Below, piece by piece: positions 1 through 5,677 of a DNA stretch of 11,902 nucleotides. The translations under genes and the position numbers were made by a program. The notes beneath the pieces were generated by a model. It was not told where the DNA came from. It ran no database searches and worked only from the letters and a program-made list of their open reading frames with translations. Where the stretch lies: contig JAAFHH010000053.1 of the NCBI GenBank assembly GCA_013297545.1, positions 1 to 11,902 on the forward strand. The letters are read 5' to 3'. Numbering within the stretch: position 1 is the first letter of the stretch; every line of letters starts with the position of its first letter. This DNA comes from Alphaproteobacteria bacterium. Its GTDB lineage: Bacteria; Pseudomonadota; Alphaproteobacteria; Elsterales; Elsteraceae.

Positions 1-623
1 AACAGCGCATTGCGGTTGATGCTGAGGTGGTGCGCCGTGATCGTCGCCGCGACTGTGCTCGGCGCTTGTTCCACGAACGCGACGGCTTCGGCGGTGGTGA
101 TGTGTTCCAGCACGATCTTCAGGCCCGGCAGCTGTTCGACCAGCGGGCGCAAGGTCCGGGCGATGAACACCGCCTCGCGGTCGAAGATATCGACGCTGGC
201 GTCGGTCACCTCGCCGTGGATCAGCAGCGGCATGCCAATCGCCGCCATCCGCTCCAGCACCGGGCGCACGACGTCGATCGATGACACGCCGTGGGCGGAG
301 TTGGTGGTGGCGTGCGCGGGATAGAGTTTGGCGGCAACCCACACGCCGGCCGCAAAGCCGCGCGCAACTTCGTCGGGGTCGGTATGGTCAGTCAGGTAGC
401 AGGTCAGCAGGGGCGTGAAACTAAGGCCCGCAGGCACGGCGGCGCGGATCCGCTCGCCATAGGCGCGGGCGGCATCGACCGTGGTGATCGGCGGCACCAG
501 GTTCGGCATGACGATCGCGCGGGCGAATTGGCGGGCGGTGTGCGGCACCACCGCTGCCAGCATCGCCCCATCGCGCAGGTGGACGTGCCAATCATCGGGG
601 CGGGGCAGTGTGATGCGATCCAT
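1..623 (-). CDS. pyrC: Dihydroorotase PyrC, 5' part (runs off the left edge)
   Basis: Dihydroorotase catalyses the reversible cyclisation of N-carbamoyl-aspartate to dihydroorotate in cytosolic pyrimidine synthesis. The visible 207 residues are the N-terminal part of the roughly 340-residue PyrC-type enzyme. The binuclear zinc ligands are present: the HxH pair in DDWHVHLRD (H13, H15), the lysine expected to be carboxylated in AAKLYP (K99), H136 in LLIHGE and H174 in LEHIT. The visible end reads ITAHHLSINRNAL, matching the conserved block that follows in E. coli PyrC. The ATG at 621-623 has a strong Shine-Dalgarno (TGAGGAGA, bases 631-638 on the complement) seven bases upstream. It lies 75 bases downstream of the SMR pair on the same strand, so co-transcription is possible, but no functional link is evident. 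The identification is secure; only the missing 3' end cannot be judged. Confidence 0.94.
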   Translation of the reverse strand, partial: MDRITLPRPDDWHVHLRDGAMLAAVVPHTARQFARAIVMPNLVPPITTVDAARAYGERIRAAVPAGLSFTPLLTCYLTDHTDPDEVARGFAAGVWVAAKLYPAHATTNSAHGVSSIDVVRPVLERMAAIGMPLLIHGEVTDASVDIFDREAVFIARTLRPLVEQLPGLKIVLEHITTAEAVAFVEQAPSTVAATITAHHLSINRNAL

Positions 624-698
624 AGCGCGCTCTCCTCAGCGGATACCGGCCAAGGGACGCGTGTGACTGCCCGGCAACAAGTGCTGAAACCGCAAGCC

Positions 699-1055
699 TC
701 AATGCGGTGTTCGGGGGGATGCGCGCGCGATCACCACCGCGCCGGCGAGCACCAAGATGATACCCGCGAGGCGCAGCCAGCCAATCTCCTCCCCCAACCA
801 CCACCAGGCAGCGATGGTGGCGGACGCGAGCGACAGGCCGATGCCAACTGGGTAAGCAGTGGACAGTGGATTGCGCGCAATCGCGGCGAGCCACAGCGCC
901 ATGCCGGTGAAGTAGACCGCGGCCCAGGCCCCCAGGGTCAGGATCAGCGCCCAGTCCACGCTGGCGGGCAAGCCCGCGGCCGCGATCAACTTGATTTGGG
1001 TGAGGCCAATCGCGGTCAACACGGCACTGAGCAGATACAGCGCGCCGTCGATCAT
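699..1055 (-). CDS. Small four-helix SMR/ArnE-like membrane protein (second of an overlapping pair)
   Basis: This 118-residue protein has four predicted membrane helices, the size and layout of the small multidrug resistance/EamA superfamily. Its second half (MALWLAAIARNPLSTAYPV and the following helix) resembles E. coli ArnE, a subunit of the flippase for undecaprenyl-phosphate-aminoarabinose, more than a drug pump. Position 14, the essential Glu in EmrE, is Thr here, while the conserved Lys22 is kept in TQIKL; this argues against classical proton-coupled drug efflux. Its ATG overlaps the stop of the upstream SMR-like gene in an ATGA arrangement (bases 1052-1055), so the two are probably translationally coupled and form a heterodimer. 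With sugar-nucleotide and polyprenyl glycosyltransferase genes close by, a lipid-linked sugar flippase role is plausible. A guanidinium or polyamine exporter remains possible. Confidence 0.8.
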   Translation of the reverse strand: MIDGALYLLSAVLTAIGLTQIKLIAAAGLPASVDWALILTLGAWAAVYFTGMALWLAAIARNPLSTAYPVGIGLSLASATIAAWWWLGEEIGWLRLAGIILVLAGAVVIARASPRTPH

Positions 1056-1399
1056 CGGCTGACCGACAGGCAGACAACGCCAAGCGCAATCAAACCGAGG
1101 CCCGCGAGCTTGGCCCCAGACAAGCGCTCACGAAACACCACCACGGCGATGATCGCGGCAGACGCGAGGTTAACGCCGACCGCGATCGGCACCATCGCCG
1201 AGAGATCAGCGCGCCGGAGCAAGAACAGCAGCAAGCCGAAGCTCGCGAGGATCGCAAGGCCCGCCGCCCCGGCATAGAGCACCGCCCGCCCCATCGCGCG
1301 GGCGCCCACGGCGGCGAGTGCGAGCTTCGCCGTCGCCGCCGCCGTGGTTCCGGCAAGCGCGTAGAGCCCGTAGAGCGGCAAGTCCAACCAAGCGATCAT
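1052..1399 (-). CDS. Small four-helix SMR/ArnF-like membrane protein (first of an overlapping pair)
   Basis: This 115-residue protein is almost wholly hydrophobic with four predicted helices, the first beginning at about residue 8. It contains an SMR/EamA-like stretch, ADLSAMVPIAVGVNLASAAI, and ends with a typical fourth helix, GLGLIALGVVCLSV. The first helix (LYGLYALAGTTAAATAKL) has no acidic residue, so the EmrE-type catalytic Glu is absent, as in its partner. I chose the ATG at 1397-1399; a GTG at 1447 would add 16 polar residues before the first helix with no better ribosome site. Paired SMR proteins encoded by overlapping genes are usually obligate heterodimers (ArnE/ArnF, EbrA/EbrB), and this pair fits that pattern. 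It is transcribed away from the aminotransferase across a 189-base divergent spacer. Confidence 0.75.
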   Translation of the reverse strand: MIAWLDLPLYGLYALAGTTAAATAKLALAAVGARAMGRAVLYAGAAGLAILASFGLLLFLLRRADLSAMVPIAVGVNLASAAIIAVVVFRERLSGAKLAGLGLIALGVVCLSVSR

Positions 1400-1451
1400 G
1401 GGGCAACGCCTAGCAGGCCCGCAGCCCTTGCGCACGGCCGCCGCCACGACA

Positions 1452-1481
1452 TTGCCAAAGTTTAACTTACCGGCTTAGCCA
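1452..1481 (+). promoter_or_regulatory. Weak candidate promoter for the aminotransferase gene
   Basis: TTGCCA at 1452-1457 matches five of six positions of the sigma70 -35 consensus. TAGCCA at 1476-1481, 18 bases on, is a poor -10 match. It sits in a locally AT-richer patch of the 1400-1588 spacer that separates the SMR pair from the aminotransferase. No convincing promoter was found on the opposite strand. Alphaproteobacterial -10 boxes are degenerate, so this is only a candidate. Confidence 0.2.
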
Positions 1482-1577
1482 GCGGTCGCCAGTGTCAGCC
1501 CAGGCCACGGACGGGCGGGCGATGGTCGCCCCCTCCTCCAGGCCGGACGCGGCAGGAACCGCGGCCCCCGGTGGACT

Positions 1578-1584
1578 GGGAGAG
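1578..1584 (+). promoter_or_regulatory. Shine-Dalgarno site that decides the aminotransferase start
   Basis: GGGAGAG lies 4-6 bases before the GTG at 1589. The alternative GTG at 1571 is preceded only by a C-rich stretch without a ribosome-binding motif, so the shorter reading is preferred. Confidence 0.6.
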
Positions 1585-1588
1585 ATCG

Positions 1589-2767
1589 GTGACAACGTCG
1601 GATCTGAAGCAGCTGCGCAGCCAACCTGTTGACCAGCAGCCAGTGCAGCAACCGCTCTACTTCGCCAAGCCGGCCGCGCAGTACGTGGCCTACAAGGCGG
1701 AGATTGACGAAGCGATCCAGCGCGTCCTGAACGGCCAGGTCTACATCCTCGGGCCGGAGGTGAAAGCCTTCGAAGCCGAATTCGCCACCTGGTGCGGTGC
1801 GACCCACGGTGTTGGCGTCGCCAATGGCACAGATGCCATTCACTTGGCCTTGCGCGCGCTTGGCATTGGTGCCGGTGACGAAGTGATCACCACGGCGCAC
1901 ACCGCAGTTGCGACCGTCGCTGCGATCGAAATGGCTGGTGCGACGCCCGTGTTCGCCGACATTGAATATGACCGCTTCGGCCTCGACCCCGCTGGTGTTG
2001 ACCGCGCGATCACGCCCAAGACCAAGGCGATCGTCGCCGTGCACATCTACGGCCACCCAGTCGACCTAGGCCCGCTGATCGAGCTCGCCGAGACCCACGG
2101 CCTGCACCTGGTCGAAGATTGCGCCCAAGCCCATGGTGCGACCTGGAATGGCCGTAAGGTTGGCAGCATCGGCGTCGTCGGCTGCTTCAGCCTTTACCCG
2201 ACCAAGAACCTCGGTGCGATCGGCGACGGCGGTATTGTCGTGACCTCCGACCCCGCGATCGCCGATAGGCTGCGCCAGCTGCGCCAGTACGGTTGGGTGC
2301 GCCCGCAGCACGCCGAAGTGCCGGGCTGGAACAGCCGGCTGGATGAGCTGCAGGCCGCGATCCTGCGCGTGAAGCTCAGCCACCTGGATGAGATGACCGC
2401 GCGCCGCCGTGAGATCGCTGCCCGCTACACCGCCGGCTTGCGCGATCTGCCGCTGGTGCTGCCGGGTGATGTCGATGGTGCGACCCACGTCTACCACCTG
2501 TTCGTGATCCGCTCAGCCGAGCGCGAGGCATTGCGCGCGCATCTGGCGACCCGGTCGATCCACGCTGGTCTGCACTACGCCGAACCGGTGCACGTGCAGC
2601 CGGCCTATGTCGAGCGCTTCCCGGCCTCCCTGCCGGTGACCGAACGCATCGTGCACGAAATCTTGAGCCTGCCGATGTACCCGGAATTGTCGGACGCCGA
2701 TGTCGACCGGGTGATCGACGCGGTGCGCAGCTTCCACCGCATCCCGATGGCGATCGCGGCGGAGTGA
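1589..2767 (+). CDS. DegT/DnrJ/EryC1-family sugar aminotransferase (FdtB/QdtB-like)
   Basis: A 392-residue PLP-dependent sugar-nucleotide aminotransferase, close to the family length of about 370-400. The PLP-binding lysine is K206 in YPTKNLGAIGDGG. Other family signatures are GVANGTDAIHLAL, AVHIYGHPVDL, LVEDCAQAHGA and, near the C-terminus, LSLPMYPELSD. The nearest functional class is dTDP-3-amino-3,6-dideoxyhexose transaminase (FdtB, QdtB, TylB/DesV), which adds an amino group from glutamate to a dTDP-3-keto-6-deoxyhexose. Motifs alone do not separate 3- from 4-aminotransferases, but an FdtA/QdtA-like ketoisomerase about 2.3 kb away points to a 3-keto substrate. The GTG start is set by a Shine-Dalgarno at 1578-1584. 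The gene converges on the glycosyltransferase operon with a single base between stop codons. Sugar specificity (Fuc3N versus Qui3N) cannot be read from the sequence. Confidence 0.9.
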   Translation: MTTSDLKQLRSQPVDQQPVQQPLYFAKPAAQYVAYKAEIDEAIQRVLNGQVYILGPEVKAFEAEFATWCGATHGVGVANGTDAIHLALRALGIGAGDEVITTAHTAVATVAAIEMAGATPVFADIEYDRFGLDPAGVDRAITPKTKAIVAVHIYGHPVDLGPLIELAETHGLHLVEDCAQAHGATWNGRKVGSIGVVGCFSLYPTKNLGAIGDGGIVVTSDPAIADRLRQLRQYGWVRPQHAEVPGWNSRLDELQAAILRVKLSHLDEMTARRREIAARYTAGLRDLPLVLPGDVDGATHVYHLFVIRSAEREALRAHLATRSIHAGLHYAEPVHVQPAYVERFPASLPVTERIVHEILSLPMYPELSDADVDRVIDAVRSFHRIPMAIAAE

Positions 2768-2768
2768 G

Positions 2769-3335
2769 CTAACCCCGCTCCGCATCCAAGCGGCGCCAGG
2801 CCCACCAGCCGAGTGCCATCATGGCGAGCAGCAGACCGAGGGCCACCAGGTTCGCGGTCTGCAGCCGCTCCGCATTCCAGACATCCGCGAACAAGTAGCC
2901 AGCGGCCACCGTCGCCCCGGCCCACACACTGCCCGCACCCAGGTTCGCGAGGCTGAAGCGCCAACGCGGCCAGGTCGTCATGCCGACCGGTAGCGCACCC
3001 AGCGTGCGCACGCCGGTCACGTAGCGGTAGAACCAGACGTACCAGAGGCCGTGCCGCTCCAAGATGCGCACGGCTTTGTCCGCAACCGCAGCGATGCGCG
3101 GGAAGCGCGCCAGCAGCTTCGCCCCCCAGCGCCGGCCGACCCAGAAGCGCACCTCATCGCCGGCGATCGTGCCCAGCGCCGCCGCCAGCAGCGCCGGCAC
3201 CAGCTCAATCAAGCCGATTGCGGCGGCGTAGCCCGCGAGCAGACCGATCAGGCCGCTGCGGCTGGCGGCCGTGGTGAACACCAGCACATAGATCAACGGG
3301 CCGGCGTCCCGGATCATTTGCAGGAACTGTTCCAT
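2769..3335 (-). CDS. DedA-family (SNARE-associated/VTT) inner-membrane protein, atypical N-terminus
   Basis: This 188-residue membrane protein has the DedA/VTT domain layout. The first re-entrant segment reads GLLAGYAAAIG, followed by GTIAGDEVRFWVGRRWG (canonical G-GD-x-x-x-Y-x-x-GR-x-x-G; D60, R68). The second signature is FYRYVTGVRTLGALPVGM (R104, R110), equivalent to the canonical RFxPxxRxxxxxxAGM. DedA proteins have been implicated in undecaprenyl-phosphate translocation and recycling and in polymyxin resistance. The usual LPGE motif with its Glu is missing at residues 22-28, where TAASRSG is read instead. It is the last gene of a four-gene operon, starting four bases after the glycosyltransferase stop. 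A lipid-carrier recycling role next to a polyprenyl-phosphate glycosyltransferase fits, but the missing Glu makes transport by the standard mechanism uncertain. Confidence 0.83.
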   Translation of the reverse strand: MEQFLQMIRDAGPLIYVLVFTTAASRSGLIGLLAGYAAAIGLIELVPALLAAALGTIAGDEVRFWVGRRWGAKLLARFPRIAAVADKAVRILERHGLWYVWFYRYVTGVRTLGALPVGMTTWPRWRFSLANLGAGSVWAGATVAAGYLFADVWNAERLQTANLVALGLLLAMMALGWWAWRRLDAERG

Positions 3336-3339
3336 GGGA

Positions 3340-4278
3340 TCAGGCTTTCCGTTCGCCCCAGGTGACGCGGCGGACGGTCGACTGCGGGCGCTGGTTGATG
3401 GTGAGGAACATGCGGCCCAAGTACTCGCCGATCACCCCCAACATCAAGAGCTGCACGCCCGACACCGTCAGCACGATCGCCATCATGGAGGCCCAACCGG
3501 TTGGCGGCTCGCCAAACAGCGCCTCCCCCAACACGATCAGCAGGGTGAGAAACCCGATCGCACTCATGGCGAGGCCGAGCATGGTCGCCGCGCGCAAGGG
3601 AATCGCCGAAAAGTTCAGCGCCATGGAGAGCCATAGGCGCAAGAGCCGGGCGATCGTGTAGTTCGACTGGCCTTCGGCACGCGCCAGATGCCGCACCTTG
3701 AGGGTGCTGATCTTCTGGGTCACCTGCAAGATCAAGCCATCGATGTAGGGAAACGGCCCGGCGTTCTTGGTGATTTCCTGAGCGACAAACGCTGAGATGC
3801 AGCGAAAGCTCGAGAGATAAAGACCCTTCGGCTTGTCCATCAGCTGGCCCGCGACCCAGTTGGTGAACTGGGATCCCCAGTTGCGCCAGCCCGCGTGTTC
3901 TTTCTTTTCGTACCAGGTATAGACCACGTCATGGCCGCCAGCACGTGCGTGCTCGTAGAGCGCTTGGACTTCTTCGGGCGGGTTCTGCAGGTCATCGTCC
4001 ATGGTGACGATGTACGCACCGCGGGCATGGCGCAGACCGCTCATCACGGCGTTGTGTTCGCCGTAGTTGCGCGCATGTTCGACGACCGTGATCGGCAAGG
4101 CACCAGCGGCGGCCAGCTGCAAGCAGACATCCAAACTGTTGTCCGGGCTGCCGTCGTAGGTCAGCACCACTTCCAGGCTGTGCGCGATCGGCAGGGTTGC
4201 CAATGCTTCGATCACCCGGCCGATGGTGCTGGCCCCGTTGTAGACCGGGATCACCACCGACAGCGCATACTCCGCCAT
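3340..4278 (-). CDS. Polyprenyl-phosphate glycosyltransferase, GT2 (ArnC/GtrB/DPM1-like)
   Basis: A 312-residue GT2 enzyme with an N-terminal GT-A catalytic domain (residues 1-220) and two C-terminal helices (about 228-250 and 264-290), the same architecture and length as E. coli ArnC. Such enzymes transfer a sugar from a nucleotide donor to undecaprenyl phosphate on the cytoplasmic face. Signatures are SVVIPVYNG, NYGEHNAVMSG, the metal-binding TMDDDLQNPPEE (D94-D96), the polar stretch REGxSxY-like RAEGQSNYTIARLL, and the C-terminal GVIGEYLGRMF. The usual DDGSxDxS nucleotide-binding motif reads TYDGSPDNS, so the first Asp is Tyr41 while Asp42 is kept. It starts three bases after the methyltransferase stop, with AAGG eight bases ahead. 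Context suggests a modified amino sugar as donor; ArnC-like activity on lipid-linked hexose is the alternative. Confidence 0.9.
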   Translation of the reverse strand: MAEYALSVVIPVYNGASTIGRVIEALATLPIAHSLEVVLTYDGSPDNSLDVCLQLAAAGALPITVVEHARNYGEHNAVMSGLRHARGAYIVTMDDDLQNPPEEVQALYEHARAGGHDVVYTWYEKKEHAGWRNWGSQFTNWVAGQLMDKPKGLYLSSFRCISAFVAQEITKNAGPFPYIDGLILQVTQKISTLKVRHLARAEGQSNYTIARLLRLWLSMALNFSAIPLRAATMLGLAMSAIGFLTLLIVLGEALFGEPPTGWASMMAIVLTVSGVQLLMLGVIGEYLGRMFLTINQRPQSTVRRVTWGERKA

Positions 4279-4281
4279 CCC

Positions 4282-5016
4282 CTACCCCTTTTGCGCCAGC
4301 ACCAAGACGGAGCCACCGTAGGGCAAATCCACCCCCTTGCGCACCAGCCACGCTTCGCCGAGCACGATGCGGCGGAACAGTGCCTCAATCGGCGCGGGAT
4401 AGAGGTGGACGTCGCTGGTCGCTTCTTTGGAACGCGTCAACCAGCGGTGCAGCGCCATCAGCGGAAACAAGGTTGTGTTCCAGTGGCCGCCGCGCACTAT
4501 GGTCAGCCCGTGCGGCGCCATCGCGTCGCGCACGCGGCCCACCGTATAGCGGCGCGCCGTGTGGACCCGGCGATCATGGGCGGACGTCATCCAATCATAG
4601 GCCGGCAGGTTGACCAACAGATGCCCGCCGGGTTTCACCACCCGCGCGAGGTCGCCGAGTGCCGCCGGCTGGTCGACGCTGGTGTGGCACAGCACGTCGC
4701 AGGAGACCGCGAGATCAACCGCGGCGGTGGCGAATGGCAGCTGGTTGATCGAGGCCGCGGTCAGTGCTGCCGGCGCTTTGCGCCGCGCCCAGGCGACCGC
4801 GCCCAGATCGAAGTCGAAGCCAAGCAAGCGGAGATCCGGCCGCTCGGCAGCAAGCGCCGCAAGCAAGCCGCCAGTGCCGCAGCCGGCATCCAGCACCGTC
4901 GCACCGGGTTTAAGATCCACACCGGCCATCAGGCCGCGCACCTGGGCGTGTAGACCGCGGTACCACCACATCGTGGCCTCAACCGCGGCCATCTTGTCGT
5001 ATTCAGCTGCGTCCAT
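4282..5016 (-). CDS. Class I SAM-dependent methyltransferase
   Basis: This 244-residue protein has a complete Rossmann methyltransferase core. Motif I is VLDAGCGTG (residues 41-49), the acidic end of beta 2 is GFDFD (D68, D70), motif II/III covers LPFATAAVDLAVSCDVLCH, and the post-motif is VVKPGGHLLVNLPAYDWM. The N-terminus YDKMAAVEATMWWYRGLH resembles small-molecule and sugar methyltransferases found in glycan clusters. The C-terminal 90 residues probably form the substrate-binding lid. It sits between the FdtA-like cupin (three-base gap upstream) and the ArnC-like glycosyltransferase (three-base gap downstream), so the likely substrate is the 3-amino-3,6-dideoxy sugar, on N or O, either as the nucleotide sugar or after lipid loading. 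TylM1/DesVI-type N-methyltransferases work on such sugars, but no motif here proves N-specificity. The enzyme class is certain; the substrate is inferred from context. Confidence 0.88.
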   Translation of the reverse strand: MDAAEYDKMAAVEATMWWYRGLHAQVRGLMAGVDLKPGATVLDAGCGTGGLLAALAAERPDLRLLGFDFDLGAVAWARRKAPAALTAASINQLPFATAAVDLAVSCDVLCHTSVDQPAALGDLARVVKPGGHLLVNLPAYDWMTSAHDRRVHTARRYTVGRVRDAMAPHGLTIVRGGHWNTTLFPLMALHRWLTRSKEATSDVHLYPAPIEALFRRIVLGEAWLVRKGVDLPYGGSVLVLAQKG

Positions 5017-5019
5017 CGA

Positions 5020-5469
5020 CTAGGCCACCATGCTGGCGCTGGCGCGCCAGTCGCGAAACACCGCGAAGTCGCGGATATAGTCGTCGGCTTCGTAGGGCCG
5101 GTCGCACAGCACCATCAGCACGCCACCGGCGTGTTCGTAGCGCTGGTAGCCCCAGATGCCCGGCGGCACCAGCACGCCCTGGTTCGGATGGGTGAGGTGG
5201 AAGGTGCGCCGCGTCTCCGGCCGCTCGGGGTCCGCCAGCACGCGCACTTCAACCGACCCATGCACCGCGACCAGCAGCTGCGTGCAGCGCCGATGCGCGT
5301 GTTCGCCGCCAACCACGCCAGCGCGATGGGCGACCACGGTGAACACCCGGGCGATCGGCAGGGGGAAGGCCGCACTCGCCGCTTCAATCGCGACCAAGCT
5401 GCGGTCATCAGCACCTAAGGCTTTGAAGTCGATCAGGCGGACATCGTCCAAGGCAGCCAACGCGACCAT
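5020..5469 (-). CDS. WxcM/FdtA/QdtA-like cupin, dTDP-4-keto-6-deoxyhexose 3,4-ketoisomerase
   Basis: A 149-residue single-domain cupin. FdtA/QdtA-type enzymes move the keto group from C4 to C3 of dTDP-4-keto-6-deoxyglucose, making the substrate for the 3-aminotransferase. Family marks are LVAIE (residues 25-29), IARVFTVV, the catalytic His pair in GGEHAHRRCTQLLV (H57, H59), HGSVEVRV, VPPGIWGYQRY and the very typical C-terminal EADDYIRDFAVFRDW. I start it at the ATG at 5467-5469 because GAGG lies nine bases upstream; this also gives the usual family length (135-150). An upstream reading to 5577 adds 36 low-complexity residues. It is the first gene of the minus-strand operon, followed three bases later by the methyltransferase. 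Whether the product has D-Fuc or D-Qui configuration at C4 cannot be told. Confidence 0.88.
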   Translation of the reverse strand: MVALAALDDVRLIDFKALGADDRSLVAIEAASAAFPLPIARVFTVVAHRAGVVGGEHAHRRCTQLLVAVHGSVEVRVLADPERPETRRTFHLTHPNQGVLVPPGIWGYQRYEHAGGVLMVLCDRPYEADDYIRDFAVFRDWRASASMVA

Positions 5470-5478
5470 AGTGGGCAT

Positions 5479-5482
5479 CCTC
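5479..5482 (-). promoter_or_regulatory. Shine-Dalgarno site that decides the cupin start
   Basis: On the minus strand GAGG is followed by nine bases and the ATG at 5469. The alternative ATG at 5478 would abut this GAGG with no spacing, which disfavours it. Confidence 0.55.
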
Positions 5483-5612
5483 AAGGCCCTGCCCGATGCA
5501 GTGCCGGTCAGCGAAGACCTAGCACCACTGTCGCTGTCCGTGCCATTACGCCTTGGACAGGCGCCATGATTTGGCATGAAGAATTTGTAACCAGCCGCCC
5601 ACGCCTTCGGGT

Positions 5613-5641
5613 TTGGCGCCAGCGCCCAGCTTGGCTAGCCT
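5613..5641 (+). promoter_or_regulatory. Weak candidate promoter for the GT-C gene
   Basis: TTGGCG at 5613-5618 (four of six matches to TTGACA), a 17-base spacer, then TAGCCT at 5636-5641 (three of six matches to TATAAT). Initiation here would leave a leader of about 30 bases containing the AGGA ribosome site at 5665-5668. It lies in the 208-base divergent spacer between the cupin operon and the GT-C gene. I saw no equally good promoter for the minus-strand operon. Confidence 0.25.
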
Positions 5642-5677
5642 GCGGCTGGGTGTCACAGGGACTTAGGACCAACCGCA

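Noticed and set aside
291..1277. A 328-codon open frame on the plus strand crossing pyrC and both SMR genes
   Set aside because: It spans three well-supported minus-strand genes and an intergenic gap, and its product has no recognisable family features.
3895..4953. A 352-codon open frame on the plus strand opposite the glycosyltransferase and methyltransferase
   Set aside because: The sense-strand genes carry intact catalytic motifs, whereas this frame has low-information His/Arg/Gln-rich composition.
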